64,000 nt of DNA from Uloborus plumipes. Its lineage: Eukaryota; Arthropoda; Arachnida; Araneae; Uloboridae. Positions within the stretch are counted from its first letter, which is position 1. Each line of letters begins with the position of its first letter. A model generated the notes under the pieces. That model had not been told where the DNA came from and searched no databases. It saw nothing but the letters and a program-made list of their open reading frames with translations. Below are positions 1-12,940 of the stretch, piece after piece. Both the position numbers and the translations under genes were made by a program. The stretch spans positions 21,458-85,457 of the forward strand of contig JAXGGA010004696.1 in the NCBI GenBank assembly GCA_038373865.1. The letters are read 5' to 3'.

Positions 1-30
1 ACCAAACCTTTTTTTCTTTTTCTCCTTTAG

Positions 31-146
31 AGATCCAAATGTTGGCACGCAGTTGGGCGACTTGAAGATGGAGATCACTCGCGGAAGATACGAAAGAGTC
101 ATCTGGCCCGAGTTCACCTCCAACCACCAGAAGTACCTCAGCATAT
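31..146 (+). CDS. Nlg: Neuroligin-type gene, exon encoding end of cholinesterase-like domain (5' part of gene outside window)
   Basis: Neuroligins are postsynaptic type I membrane adhesion proteins with a catalytically inactive cholinesterase-like ectodomain that binds neurexins. This exon follows a pyrimidine tract and TTTAG acceptor at 27-30. Position 31 completes a split codon and 38 codons follow (32-145), beginning DPNVGTQLGDLKMEITRGR and ending HQKYLSI. The ending corresponds to the 'YLHIG' segment just before the KPRVRDHY motif that marks the end of the ectodomain in neuroligins. The motif itself continues in the exon at 11269, and joining 146 to 11269 gives YLSISLKPRVRDHY with no insertion. 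The junction requires a GC donor at 147-148 (GCAAGT). A GT donor at 151-152 is possible but would replace SL with CNI at the junction. The ectodomain start, including any signal peptide, lies upstream of the window. Confidence 0.85.
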
Positions 147-967
147 GCAAGTATTGTTCAATTTCTGCTGTTACAAGTATCACATGCTATAGAAGGGTGA
201 TTCTCCAAAAAATGGACGTTCCCTCATTACAAAGTCTTCATAAATATAAATGGTTATCCTTTAAAAACAATATAAATATAATGACTTTATGAGCAGTTGA
301 ATAAAAAAACTAAAGTATAATACACTTGGTTATGTCACATTTTAACTACGCTCTCCGGTTAGAAAATGACAAAAGCCTCGGGGCTATTACCTAGCCTCAA
401 AATTTCATTCAAAGCTGAAAATAGTATTCTTGTTTTCTTATTTTTTAACTGAATTGCACAATTCTAAGAATGATAATTATCATAATAAATCATTTATACA
501 AAACAGAAATGTTGTTTAGGAGAGTTGCAGCAATAATGTTACATGCTTCAGTTGCAAACATTATAAAAAATAAGGAGCTCACGTGGAGAATATCTAGTAA
601 ACTAGAAAGGTTGGATTGAATAACATTGTAATACAAGAGATTAATGTTTATTTTTATCTATAACCTATTGAAAATACTCTTAGTCCTAAGAGCAACATGA
701 AAAGCTTTAGCAAAGTGGACTAGTTGAATAATTAAATCGATTAAAACGATGTGTTTTTTTTCCTTTAGTATACACTAACTACGCACTTATTTAATTTATA
801 GAACGTGTATTTTTAATTTTCTAAAAACATTTGAAAAAAAAATCGAACATGCCAGAAGAGTGAAATTCTGGTAGTTGAAATGTCTTTGGAAAAAATAGAT
901 GATTTTTTTCCTTTTTTTAAAAACATAAAAATGGGCATAAATTTAAAAAAATATTTCAAACAATTAA

Positions 968-2540
968 CAAGAAGTTCTGTCAAGAACTAAACGAGCCTAC
1001 TTTGCCGTACATCGACATCGGCATTCTAGCATCTGATCATTATTCTCTTGATTATCTGAGACTGAAAATTATGTCAAACATACCTTTTTAGCACTTAAAG
1101 CTGATTTCTAAAAGCAAAATATACCCCTCTCATCAGATGAAATGGACACGTAAAAATTAAATAAACGAGTAAATAAAGTTTTGTCGCACCTTTTAAAGAA
1201 TGTAACTGTTACAATTCTTCTGTTGAAAAATTCCACAATCGTTTTCAAAAGAAAAAAAATTAATAAATAAAATAAAAGAACATCAAAACACATTTTATCA
1301 AAGAAAGAAAAAAAACCTCGTTAGTTAATAAAATGTCTCGAATTTTATTTTTAATACGTTGCCAGTTGTTAAATATAAATAAAGAAAATGCTCTCGTGAA
1401 TGAGAAATTTTTGTAAACAAAAAAAAATCGTCTGCCAAAAAAAATAAACAAAAATAAATAAATAAATAAATAAACAAAAAATCGTCTGCCCAGTCAGTCA
1501 TTTTTTTCTAAGCCTGCATTTCCGCCATGTTTGCGGAGTCGGAGTCGGAATCAGAGTCCTCACAGAAGATTTTTCAGAAAAGTACTTTACAACCATTATT
1601 TATCAAAACCATTTTCTTACAAAGTTAGTTTGAAGGAAATCCGACTTTAAGTTCAGGATCAACATTCAACTTAAATTCCCTGTAGGCGCTAATGTTAAAT
1701 TTTTTTTCTGAACGCTTCAATATTGAACGAAAAATGGTTCAAATCAAAAAGCGAAATATGGGAATGAGCCTTTCCGAGATCTTTTGAGCAAAAAAAAAAA
1801 GTTTATTAAATTCTGACGGTTCACTTAAAAGTTATAATGTGGGGAAAGATGGCTTTAACGGTTCAATGTTGAACGGAAAAATTTTCAAATTGAAAATTTA
1901 AATACGGTAATGAAGTATCCTTGCTGAGACCCTTCGAACAAAAAAAAGTTTATTTAAATCGAACTGTTCACTCAAAAGTTATCAGGGGTGACAGCTTGCA
2001 TGAGTGGTTCAATGTTGAACGAAAAATTGTTCAAATCGGAAAGGTAAATACGGGAATGAAGTATCCTTGATAAGATCTTTCGAACAAAAAAAATGTTTGT
2101 TCAAATCGGACTGTTCACTCAAAAGTTAGCATCGAGGGACAGGTTGTTTGAACGGTTCAAAGGTGAACCAAAAATTGTTCAAATCGAAAAATGGGGAATG
2201 AGCTGTACTCGCCGAGATCTTTCCAACAAAAAAAAGTTTGTCCAAATCGGAATGTTCATTCAAAAGTGATTAGGGGGGGGGGGACAAACAGACCGACCGA
2301 CCCACACACAAATTCCCCATCTCAATACCCTACTTTAAAATTTTTAATTTTTCGATATTCATTTTACCTTTTTATTTCGTTTTTACTTTTTTTTTCGAAC
2401 TTGACGATATTTTTTTAATTTGGCGATATTTTTTTTTTAACTTGGCGATATTTTTTTGACTTGGCGATATTTTTAGATGCATTAAGCCACTTTTAATGCT
2501 TTTTTCGTCTTCCTTTTATTTTAACGGGAAAGTAGGCTAA
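968..2540. repeat. Dispersed repeat with 'agcctactttsccgt' terminal inverted repeats, copy 1
   Basis: The left side reads aagaactaaacgagcctact; the right end reads aacgggaaagtaggct, an inverted match. Copy 2 lies at 13666-14795 and shares the same left ~350 bp, internal units and right end. Inside (about 1700-2280) are about four ~130-150-bp degenerate tandem units. Each contains 'ttcaatgttgaac', 'gttcaaatcgga', 'tacgggaatga', a run of a, and 'ctgttcactcaaaagtta'. They are followed by a gaccgaccga microsatellite and repeated 'cttggcgatattttt'. No coding potential is evident; the listed ORFs in it are low-complexity. Confidence 0.75.
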
Positions 2541-3219
2541 AAACTAAAAACATCTGTCTGGGTCAAGTAAAAGTTTTGCTCACACACTCAATCCGTTTTT
2601 TGGAGAATCACTCATGAGTTAACAATAAAAATGCGTGCATCCCAAATATTTCCAAAATACAATTAAGAAATCCTTATAATGTGTGATAATATTCAGACTA
2701 GTTTTTTTCTCATTGTAATGCCTATCTGTAACTTTTGATTTGCTGAATTTTACCAGAAATACGTTTTGTAAATCAATGTGCAGTCGAGGTGGTTATTTTG
2801 AAAAATATTACGAACAAGGAATAACTACGAAATATCCATTTGTAGATAAATGCGTTGAAAAAAAGTATATAAGATGTCTTAAAAAATTAATGTTTATTAA
2901 ATTCGTTTTTAACTTATTCATCTTTTATCATTATTTTATAAGTAAACTGATGATAAACATCATTGTTTAAAAATACACCCGTGTGTGTGTCAAAACAAAA
3001 AGAATCTTTTTTTCAATCCAGAAAGCTCTGAACGAATACGTGTAAAAAGATATCTAGAAAAATCTAGATAAAGTAATGGAATTTTATTCTTGTTACATAG
3101 AAAATACATAATATTAAAAATAGTTTAGCAAGCATAATCATATTATATGGTGTGTAGATATAAGTATAAATATTTTGCTTTTTCATAACTTAATTGTTGG
3201 GTAATTTGATGGGGGTCAA

Positions 3220-3315
3220 TCAACAATGTGTTTATTACCTATTTCTATGTCAAGCAGCATTTTATTTATTACTTACTGCGAAGTCAAGCAACATTGTATT
3301 TATTGCCTATATTTG
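3220..3315. repeat. Short tandem repeat, ~35-bp unit
   Basis: The unit 'gtcaagcarcattktattta' with flanking 'ttaccta/tgcctat' occurs about two and a half times in tandem. It lies inside the first neuroligin intron. Confidence 0.5.
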
Positions 3316-3930
3316 TTAGTATTTCTTAGTTTTAAATATTTTATTAGTTATTTTTGTAGCAACTATAAATTTACGAGCCTACTTCCCAAAATAAAACCAA
3401 TTCAATACATCGTCACAATACATACACATCGTTCATGTTGACAGAGTACAGATTTGATACAGTTTCACAAATATTGAATATTTGTTAGTCTGTTTTGCAT
3501 AGCTTTAATTTAAAACAAAAGATCAATATTAAATACAACCGTACTCCCATTCCCGTGCTTCTAATCTCTACTACATACAAGAGCTTCAAAAAGAAAATAG
3601 AAACAGTACTGAACTGGGAAATACCATAAATCTGCAGAATTTCAATATCAGCGCAATATATCTATAATCTTCCAATCTTTCCCCAGATTTTCTTAGTTAC
3701 CAGTCGTTTTCCGCCATATGATTGAACAAGAATCAATTTCGTCATCCGATAAATGGCGTAGCTGCAGCCAATAGAAAACAACAAATAAAATGAAATAAAA
3801 CAAACAACCATTAATATTAGAACGACTTCTAGATCACTTACTTCTATAAAAGGTTTCCCCATTGAAACTAATATCGGCTTTTAATTTGAAGCAGACTTTC
3901 TTAAATCACTTTGAAAAGAGTCTAGATATA

Positions 3931-6900
3931 GTCCAGGCTAGTGTCCATTGAAATGTCATCAAACCTAAAATTTTTACATATATGACATTTTTTGGTGGTT
4001 TCTATATGAATTTGACCTGCTGATTCCGAATCCGTTGAGTGCCAGACGCTAAACCTTGAGCATTTTTGTCAAAATGGCGAAATCCAATATGGCTGCTGTA
4101 AAAGGTACGAAGCAAATTAATGGAATCGTGCGTGCAATGAAACATTTTATACACTTAAAAATGATTGTACGCTTTAGTCAAAATAAAATTCTATTGAAAA
4201 TTAATATTTATGAAAAGTATACGAATAAAAAATTATCAAAATGGTAAAATTCAAGATGTGAGCCTAAACAATTGTAAGGTTCGATTTTCAGGTATAAATC
4301 ATTTTTTAAACCGTAATTTATATGAAAATAGAATGTTTTAACAAAGATAAATGTTTAAAATGCTATGCAGGGAGCATGAAAAATGTGATTTAGCCTAAAA
4401 ATAACACTGAAAAAACATTTAGAAACATTCCAAACTTAAGTTTCGGGATTTTGCCGGCTTAAACCAATTTCCTGCAAGAAACAAGTTTCTTTTGCGAAAA
4501 AGTTTCCCACATTGATACAAGTTGCATGAATGCGAACTTCTCACTGGTGTGAAACGTATTTTTAGCTACCAGTTGGAAGGTATATCCAACGTGTTTGTTT
4601 AGTGTTTCGCCTTCAGCTCGATAATGGATTGTCCAGATTGACTTCACCCAAGTAAGGGTATGTACAATCTCTCGATGTTGTAGTTTTGGATGAATTGCAA
4701 ACAAATTAGCGGCTCAGCTATTTGCTTGACATTTCTGCCTTAGCAGTAGCCATATTTGTTAAACTGCTTCAAGAGCTTTCCTGGTTAGCCAGAAAGGTGC
4801 CGAACTGCTACCATCAACCTAAGAGTTTTTCGCATGTTTCCGATTTATTGCCGTAAAGTGACTGACTTTTGTTTGGAAGTGTTATAAATTCTTTAGCAAG
4901 GTTTCTGACTTCAGCAGGAAACTTTCCTTATTTCTTCCAGGTATGTTACTGGCAGAAGTTAAGCCTATAACTTCCCATTATTTTCCAGGAGTGTTTCGCT
5001 CTGTTTTTACTGTGAAACTGTGAAGAAAGAAATTGGCTTAAAACATATCAGACAAATAAAAAACATATTTTCCAGTCATAATAGAATCGTATGAGAAACA
5101 GCATTACAAAAATTATTTTTTCCCAATGAAAAAGCGAAAAAATGCTTAAGGCTAATGAGATATATTCGATAGATGTTTTGTGATAAATTTAGAAGCGTCT
5201 GCGAATCAACCGAACAAAACATTGTTACTAAACTGAAAAGGAGAAAAAAGTCTTGAGACTTTTAAAAATGCCTGTGAGACAGCAAAACAAAAAATTGTTA
5301 CTACTTAACTAAAAAATTTGCAAAGTTTTCTATTTTGATGCTTTATTTTAACAGAAAGCCCTTTTTTATTTTACTACTTCAAATGACTGCATAAATCACT
5401 ATACCTACCATCTCTACAAAAATGTGTTTAGTTTTTTTTTTCCTTTCTTGATATGATATAGACTAAAGCATAAAGTATTGATAGAACTTTAAATGCAGAG
5501 GACTCGGGAAAAATTGGCAAGACACAATGGCATGCATATGACAAAACGTGGTCTCAAGGATGCCACTAAACATTAATAAGAAGGTTAAAACAATGGTTAC
5601 AATCACCCCAAAGAAGACTAAAATCTGTGATTCAAATCATACACCGGACACAAGAATGGTATGTGGTTTAATGAAGTCATCAAGGGAAAGCTTCCTTGCA
5701 GAAATTATTTAGTCATGAACTGGCTCCTCTTCCTACTGCTTTATTTGATGATGAGTGAAATATGAGAGGTCCTAATAAATCTGTACTATAGTCAAAACTA
5801 AAGTCAGTTTTCAGGGTAGGCGGCGGTAAGAGTCGTCCAGAAATTATCATTCTTGGTGAATGTGCAACATTGTGGGCAGTACCTTTACCCGCAAAGCCAG
5901 CTGCTTGAGTAATTGTATTGATGGTGTAGAAAACCTTATTAAGCACGAAATACAAACCATTCTAGCGGTACACAATCTGTTTGAGAGATATGATAAACTT
6001 AGTACTACGTCACAACGTCGAGCCGCATAAGAGAAAAATATCTATTATGTTTTTCAACCTAATGATAAATCACTACTTTCTAAAAGAGACATCGTACCGA
6101 AAGTAGTACCTAATAAGACGCAAGTAATTTAGTTTGTTGTGAACCTACTATATTTGATCCCCAGGTCAACGTGTATTTATTACTGGTACCGATTCTTTTC
6201 CGATTAGATTGGTGTTGGAATTTAACAAGCTTTTGTTTCTCATGAAGAAGCTGATGTGATTATGACTCACTACTTAGCTTAAGTCAGTAGTATTCCGAAA
6301 GAATTTAGAAACCTTCCAAATTAAAGTAGGTTAATTTACGGCAAGAAATTGGAAACTTGCCAAAAACTCTTAGATAGGTTGATGGTAATAATTCAGCACC
6401 TTTCTGACTTACGAGGAAGCTCCAGTAGCAGTTTGACAAATATGGCCAGTGCTAAGGTAAAAATTGCAAGCAAATAGCTAAGCCGCTTATTTGTTTTGCA
6501 ATTCATCCAACACTACAATATCGAGAGATTGCACATTCCCTTATTTGGGTGAAGTCAATCTGAGCAATCCATAATCCAGCTGAAGGCGAAACACTAAACA
6601 AACACGTTGGATATACCTTCCAACTGGTAGCTAAAAATACGTTTCACACCAGTGAGAAGTTTGTATTCATGCAACTTGTATCAATATGGGAAACTTTTTC
6701 GCAAAAGAAACTTGTTTCTTGCAGGAAATTGGTTTAAGACGGCAAAATCCCGAAACTTAAGTTTGGAATGTTTCTAAATGTTTTTTCAGTGTTATTTTTA
6801 GGCTAAATCACATTTTTCATGCTCCCTGCATAGCATTTTAAACATTTATCTTTGTTAAAACATTCTATTTTCATATAAATTACGGTTTAAAAAGTGATTT

Positions 6901-7254
6901 ATACCTGAAAATCGAACCTTACAATTTTTTAGGCTCACTTCTTGAATTTTACCATTTTGATAATTTTTTTATTCGTATACTTTTCATAAATATTAGTTTT
7001 CAATAGAATTATATTTTGACTAAAGCGTACAATCATTTTTAAGTGTATAAAATGTTTCATTGCACGCACGATTCCATTAATTTGCTTCGTACCTTTTACA
7101 GCAGCCATATTGGATTTTGCCATTTTGACAAAATGCTCAAGGTTTAGCGTCTGGCACTCAACGGATTCGGAATCAGCAGGTCAAATTCATATAGAAACCA
7201 CCAAAAAATGTCTTATATGTAAAAATTTTAGGTATATGGCCTTCTAGCCTGGAC
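3931..7254. mobile_element. 3.3-kb DNA transposon with ~950-bp terminal inverted repeats
   Basis: The left end gtccaggctag is mirrored by ctagcctggac at 7244-7254, and TA flanks both sides (3929-3930, 7255-7256), consistent with a TA target duplication. The inverted similarity continues inward to about 4885 and 6300. For example, 'ctgattccgaatccgttgag' at about 4019 is inverted at about 7150-7169. The outer ~800 bp are nearly identical between arms and the inner part is more diverged. The ~1.4-kb centre carries a decayed plus-strand ORF. The length of the inverted repeats is unusual and foldback-like. Confidence 0.85.
5600..6290 (+). pseudogene. Decayed transposon-encoded ORF between the long inverted repeats
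   Basis: Plus-strand reading in more than one frame gives recognisable blocks broken by stops and frameshifts: ELAPLPTALFDDE (about 5718), GQRVFITGTDSFPIRL (about 6168) and SHEEADVIMTHYLA (about 6238). I recall these block types from a widespread uncharacterised arthropod protein family found in many copies, so a transposon-encoded protein is likely. I cannot name the superfamily. Multiple in-frame stops (for example after FDDE) make it non-functional. Confidence 0.5.
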
Positions 7255-8443
7255 TAATAAGAGAAATTGCTTTCATCTTAAATTTCAATAGAGAATTTTA
7301 TTTATTTTTTCTCCCCTCCCGGATCGTTTCACAATCACGTTTTCAGAGGCAAAGAAAAAACATAACTTTTTTATCTCTGTTTATAGCATTTTTGGACGCT
7401 ATTTTAGTATTGAAATACGTTGCAAAAGCATTTCATACAGGATTGTGTCATACTCAAAGACACATTGTGAATATCAAAGTCGTACCCATCTTCTTTCACA
7501 CAGGTTTAACTATTAGTGACTGTTATGTGTGAACACTGAATCCAAGTTTTAAAAAACAGAAAATTTAATAAATATATTCCACATTATTTTTATTGCTATG
7601 AAAAAGTAAGATTGAACTTTTTGAAGAACAATACCAAAACTTCCAAGAAATTGAAAATTTTAAAAACCAAACCATGCCGTGAACCTCACTTCTTATTCAA
7701 ATAAAATCTAGCCTACTTACCTGCAAAAACAGTAATCGTCCGATTATCCATCGTCAGATAATGCGCAGTTTGGACTATCTTTGTGTCTTTCACACTTTTT
7801 CTTTTCTTTTTTTCTTTTACGTTAATGGTTTACTGAGTATTGAAAAAAAAATGCACCAATTTCAACCTAATCTCACATCTCTCATTTTTTTTTTTTTTTT
7901 TAATGTAAAAATCGAAAGCGATTGTTAATATTATGGAAATAGATGTTTCACGCAAGACCTCAGTGACAACCCCGAATCAGCATAACAACGCATTCCCAAT
8001 CATTTTTTTTTTGTCAGCGCAAAAGGAAGAGCTTAAGCTATACTACAACAGATATAAGGGCTATTTTCAAAATTTGCTTACATTTGCTGTCCGGAGGTTA
8101 AAAAGACGATTTTGAAGCATAACTTATGTTTTAAATTCAATGCGAACAATTATTTTCTGCATGAAATACCCCCAAAAAAATTCTATCACTCAAAAAATTA
8201 TTTAAATTTATTTATTTATTTTTATACAAGTCTTTAAAAATTAGGATCAAGGCTAAAACGCTTGTCCATTTCGAATTTTCGCAAGTTCAACTAATTTTTT
8301 TATGTACTTAATTGTATAAAAAAGTATATACAACAAATAATTTTTATATATTGACTATTAGTACATGATATTCATGATAAATATTGACAATAGTAATTTT
8401 TTTTCATTAAGAAATGTATGAATACATTTTGTCCGGCAGTTCT

Positions 8444-8825
8444 TGTCAAGTCCGTTACCCTAAGATTATCTTAGCTAAAAAAGGTATTTATTGCAGTCAA
8501 AAGGTGGTAACACGTATTCAGTTAACTTAACAAACTAGTGAAGTAACTATTTCGTACCATTTTGTTTTCCTGAGTCGAGAGGTATTGCTGTGGTATTTCG
8601 CACAAGATTTCTTTCAGGTGCGTATTTTTATTCTTTGTCAAGTCTGTTACCAAATATTTAAGTATTAATTTTTATTTTTTCTCAACTTTTACCCGGAAAT
8701 ATTGTTTATTATACAACTGTAAGAAAATGCATATTGTTGTTCAATTTTTAAATTCGACAACCTAGCCATAATTTGACATTTTGGTTGAAATGTCAAGTCC
8801 GTTACCAAATGTCAAATCCGTTACC
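8444..8825. repeat. Four dispersed copies of a 16-bp motif tgtcaagtccgttacc
   Basis: Copies lie at 8444-8459 (exact), 8636-8651 (one mismatch), 8791-8806 (exact) and 8810-8825 (one mismatch), all in the same orientation. Their function is not known. Confidence 0.6.
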
Positions 8826-11268
8826 ATACAGTTTTTGATCCTTATTTTAATGATCACAAACGTCGTTTTAAGCTTCAGGGACCCCAATAATTTCAAATGA
8901 AATTGGTTCTAGGCGCTATGATATAGTTTAAAAGTGAGATTTCATATTGATTTTGTATGGTAATGGACGACAATTTGTCTTGCAATTTAAAGTTTTACGA
9001 CAGCATTTTAATACTTAATTATGCATTAAAGTGTACAACCAATTACTTTTTCACACACCTAAAATATGTGACAAAACATCTGTTAGTGATTCTAAAAGAA
9101 AATAGCAAGTTAAAAAAATTACTTAAAAATTCTGAAATGTAAGCATATGGTGAAAATGACCCATAACTTTCTCCAAGATAGCGTTGCAGTGTAAAAAGAC
9201 GTCGAAGTTGCATTTCAGTTGACGTTTCATAGCCGAAAAGTCTAAAAAGATTCTATGGCACAAAGTTGGCGGACTTGAAGTTAAGTTCTTGGTCAATGTG
9301 ATTTTGCTGCAGAACTTTTATGGACACTAAAGAGTAATGAGAGTCTGTGGCACCAAGAGACAAGCTTTCACTGCAAGCAGTCTAGTGGCATTTAATTTAT
9401 CTTCTTCTAATGTTTTGGTAATTTAGCTCTTTCTGAACAATCAGCGACACTCATTAATACTGATGAGGTAACACCATTTTTCCCAGTCTCCCCCTTTAAT
9501 TGAAACACGGATGTATGTTTGCCAAATCTATTAAAAGACAGAATCTTTCTTCAACACTGAAACCCAATGCAATCTGCTATGCAAGTCGCTCTCCAGCTGA
9601 TCAAAACACAAATTTGTTCAGCTGCTAAAATATCCAAAAGTAAATAAGCCTTTGTAAAAAGTGAGATATTTAGAATATTCATTGTTACTTAGCATACTTG
9701 AGAAGCATGACTATGGAGGCTATTGTCCTGTTAAAGTGTAACGTAACCCCCGAGCTTTCAAAAATTAGGCTTTCAAGCGACAAAAGTTTTCCTTGATGTA
9801 CCTCTAGCTACTTGGGGCATCAGTTCGTTGCAATTGACTAGGGCGTGGATTTCAAGGATATTAATTAAGTAATTCGTCGTTGACTTTTAGAATCGGGGAT
9901 CAGTCCAAGGACAGTATTGGGACAGAAATGTGCGTATCGAGATCGAAAACATATTCCATTAAGCATCACTGACTACAAAATATGTTTAAGGCTATAATAC
10001 TTCGGTTAAAGAGCAGTGGATGCTATAACCCAAGTTATCCAATAGCGTCCGTATTAATAATGACGTCTAGAAGTTTTGATGGCTACTTTTTCTTTAGTAA
10101 AACCCAACTGTTGCTAATAAAGAACTGCGATTGAAGGAAAAATGTTCGAATGTTTAATTCATTTAATTCAAAAATAAATCAGACAGTACCAGGGGACCGA
10201 GCCCGCTCGGTTAAAAAAAAAGAGGTTTGTAAACTCGTGTTTTTATCTAAAGTGCGAAGTACTTATTTAGATAAACTTGAAAAGCATTTTTGAGCCTTTG
10301 GTTGCCATTACGCATTTAAAACAGCCGTAATTTATTTAACAAAATGCAACCCTATTTAATCCATGCTCACCGTAAAATCACACCCAATTTCATTTCATTT
10401 GGCGCCGAAGTGAAAGTTAATGAGTTTGATCCAAAGTGGTGAAACTTAAGCTTGATGCGTCGGCTTGTCTGTATAGCGGCTCTACTGCGGCCCACACCCA
10501 ATTCTAACTTTATTTTGATCGATCTCTTTTAAATTTCAAAACAATAACAATTCTAACGTGTTGCCAAAAATTATTTGCCAAATACCATAAAAATATAAAT
10601 ATGAAATCCATTTTTAAAACGTGGTTGCTATGAGACAGTAACAATAAGAGTAATCATAAAAAAATGGCGTAAGAAATCTTCTCAAACTTTTAATGAATCC
10701 TATTTGTAACTCCGAACTGCTCGACCATAGCGCTTCAAAACCGGCGCCAATCGATTTCTCGTGGCCAAAAACCCCAGACCCCCAAGTTTACCGGAGTTTA
10801 TTAATTCTGGGGCGATTTTCGACTTGGCAACGATTCCTCGTATTATAGTATAGGATAAGTAAAATTTCCATGGCATCAATAAAACAAGTTGTAGCAATTC
10901 CGATTTTCGCGGAATTTTTATTTGAAACGAATACGAGTTTATCAAAGAATATCGTTTTTAATGATTTTGATGCTCTCTAACTTGGACATTTCCTATCTAA
11001 TCTTTCTATACACAGAAAAGTTTGCTTTAAAAAGGATGCTATAAAAGGTATGTAGTTCAGCATTTTTCAAATAGTCATAAGTATCACTGAGATTTAATGC
11101 TTTGATCACTTAAAGTAGGTAAGAATAATCAGCGCTCTACCGTATTATGTAACTGCATATATGTATTTTTAGCATCAAAAATTATTTTTCTTGTTTAAGA
11201 TTATGTGTACAATAGTATGTACGCAATCATTTTATTTTTATTTTAAATCACCCATTCGTTTTATCCAG

Positions 11269-11711
11269 CATTAAAACCCCGTGTCAGAGACCACTACAAT
11301 GCCCACAAACTCTCCTACTGGCTGCGTCTGATCCCACATCTAGACAGTATAGACAACACGACATCTGACAGACATCACCTCCTGGACGACCATCACAATA
11401 TGTCTTCCTATGACGGAAACGTCCGCGACTTGTACGTGGACGTAATCCAATCACCGGCGAGTGACGTTTCCTCGGGGGTGAACGTCACTACGAGTCAGGA
11501 TGCCAGCTTGGACCAATCAAAGGCAATGCCTGGGAACTCGACGGATATTCACGTGTTTGGATTGGACAAAGGAGCTTATTTATCGGCGCTTGGAGTCACG
11601 ATCGCAGTCGGATGTTCTTTGTTGATGTTGAATATTGTTGTTTTTGCAGCGATATATTACCAGAAAGACAAGCTGAATGCCGCCAAGAATATTCAAAAAG
11701 CATTTTACAAG
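11269..11711 (+). CDS. Nlg: Neuroligin-type gene, stalk and transmembrane exon
   Basis: The exon starts after TTATCCAG (11261-11268). Its first two bases complete a Ser codon, then 147 codons run to AAG|GTTAGT at 11711. It begins LKPRVRDHYNAHKLSYWL, the conserved end of the neuroligin ectodomain. A Ser/Thr/Asp-rich juxtamembrane stalk follows (about codons 25-90), with likely N-glycosylation sites NNTTS-like near 11350, NVT near 11481 and NST near 11540. One strongly hydrophobic helix, from about GAYLSALGVTIAVG to VVFAAIYY (about 11570-11660), is followed by the basic stop-transfer segment QKDKLNAAK. This is the type I topology of the family. The exon ends in phase 0. An ATG at 11400 in frame is internal and not a start. 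Confidence 0.92.
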
Positions 11712-12298
11712 GTTAGTTTTCTTACACTCAAGTAATATTATTATTACTTTTTTTTTGGAAAGTGTTTCATCTAATTGTTGTCATCATCTGTTTTCTAATG
11801 TGTCTAAACGATATAAATAAGATAACTAATTAGGAACACACATTTTAAACAATTTTAGTATTAATTACAAAGGGACTCAAAAAGAATAGTGGGATTTCAA
11901 ACGTGTATATTTCTGAGAGTAAAGATAGTACAGAAACTTTTTTTTACATAACTAATTCTAAAGATGTTGTATGTCACCTCCTCCTGACGTCTGTACAATA
12001 TTACATCTGTACTAAAACTGCTGTCATAAATGTTGCAGTGTATAAACAGTCACAGAAGCAATTACTGCGGCTTTCGAATATTTCAGTTCTTTTAGATAAG
12101 GATATAAACACAGCATCCTGTACAGTACATAGTCCCACGGGAAAGAAAATATCATGGCGTTAGGTCTAGGAATCGAGAGATATGAAAATATAATGTAACA
12201 AAGAATATATCTTTGTTACCTTACTTTGTTATTACTACAACTCCTTTGAATTCCATTTCGACTCATTGAAGAATAAATTACACACATACGAAAATATA

Positions 12299-12640
12299 CA
12301 GGGACAAACGCTCGTCACATTACGACTCATCCGGCCGTCCGAACAGAAATTTTCGCTATGAAACTGGATTTCGGAATCCGTTGCCCTGACAACACGCCGA
12401 ATTATCGGCTTCCGTCACAGTTCTGAAATGCTGGATGTCGTCGGCTCCGACAGCCGTCCGTTTTTTTGCAGCGATTCCATTGGCTCTCGCTATTTGCGCC
12501 CTCTTTGTCCCTTGTGGGTGAATACCGTCACGTGAATTTCGAGCGGTGCTACTGCGAATGCTCGAACTTGTTTACCACCGTCCGTCAAGTCCGAAAAACC
12601 ACTTCGTTCTGACGGAACGGCCGTTATGTGAATAGCCCTA
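12299..12640. mobile_element. Possible GC-rich MITE in intron
   Basis: This CpG-bearing segment is much less AT-rich than its surroundings. It starts acagggacaaacgctcgtca and ends acggccgttatgtgaatagccct. The ends show partial inverted similarity (aggg..tcacat..acg..ggccgt). Target duplication is unclear (possibly aca). The short minus ORF inside is not recognised. Confidence 0.35.
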
Positions 12641-12940
12641 CATACAATTTTAGCCAGCTGAAACTTTGCAATTCGCACTTCTATTTAAGCTCCACCAGCG
12701 AGATGAAGGTATTTTATTTTCACATTAGCACCTTATGAAACTCCACTATTCTTTTTGAATCGCCTAGCATGTACTTGATAATTGTGAACCGTTGAATATA
12801 TTGTACGTCATGAAGTATATTGAAGACAAAGGTCTAACTTTGGAAGAAGAAAACATGTAGTTTTGTTCTCTAAATGTAAGAACTCTCCGAAAGTTCTTTA
12901 AGTATTTGTGTGCATAAAATTTGAAAAGTATATCAATATT

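Larger units (their letters stand above)
147..11268 (+). other. Neuroligin intron, about 11.1 kb
   Basis: This intron runs from a GCAAGT donor to a TTATCCAG acceptor. It contains a dispersed repeat (968-2540), a short tandem repeat (3220-3315), a 3.3-kb long-TIR element (3931-7254) and a dispersed 16-mer (8444-8825). I see no coding exon or repeat in 147-960, 2545-3215, 3320-3925, 7260-8440 (apart from one weak minus-strand exon candidate at 7721-7751) or 8830-11265. A motif 'ggggaccgagcccgctcggt' at about 10193-10212 looks repeat-derived but was not delimited. Confidence 0.8.

Noticed and set aside
53..292. 79-codon ORF starting at 53
   Set aside because: It runs through the exon into the intron; the start is an internal TTG and the frame upstream continues to the acceptor at 30.
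4459..4704. Minus-strand 81-codon ORF, and similar ORFs at 4056 and 6935
   Set aside because: They lie in the inverted arms of the 3.3-kb element and recur on opposite strands; no conserved domain.
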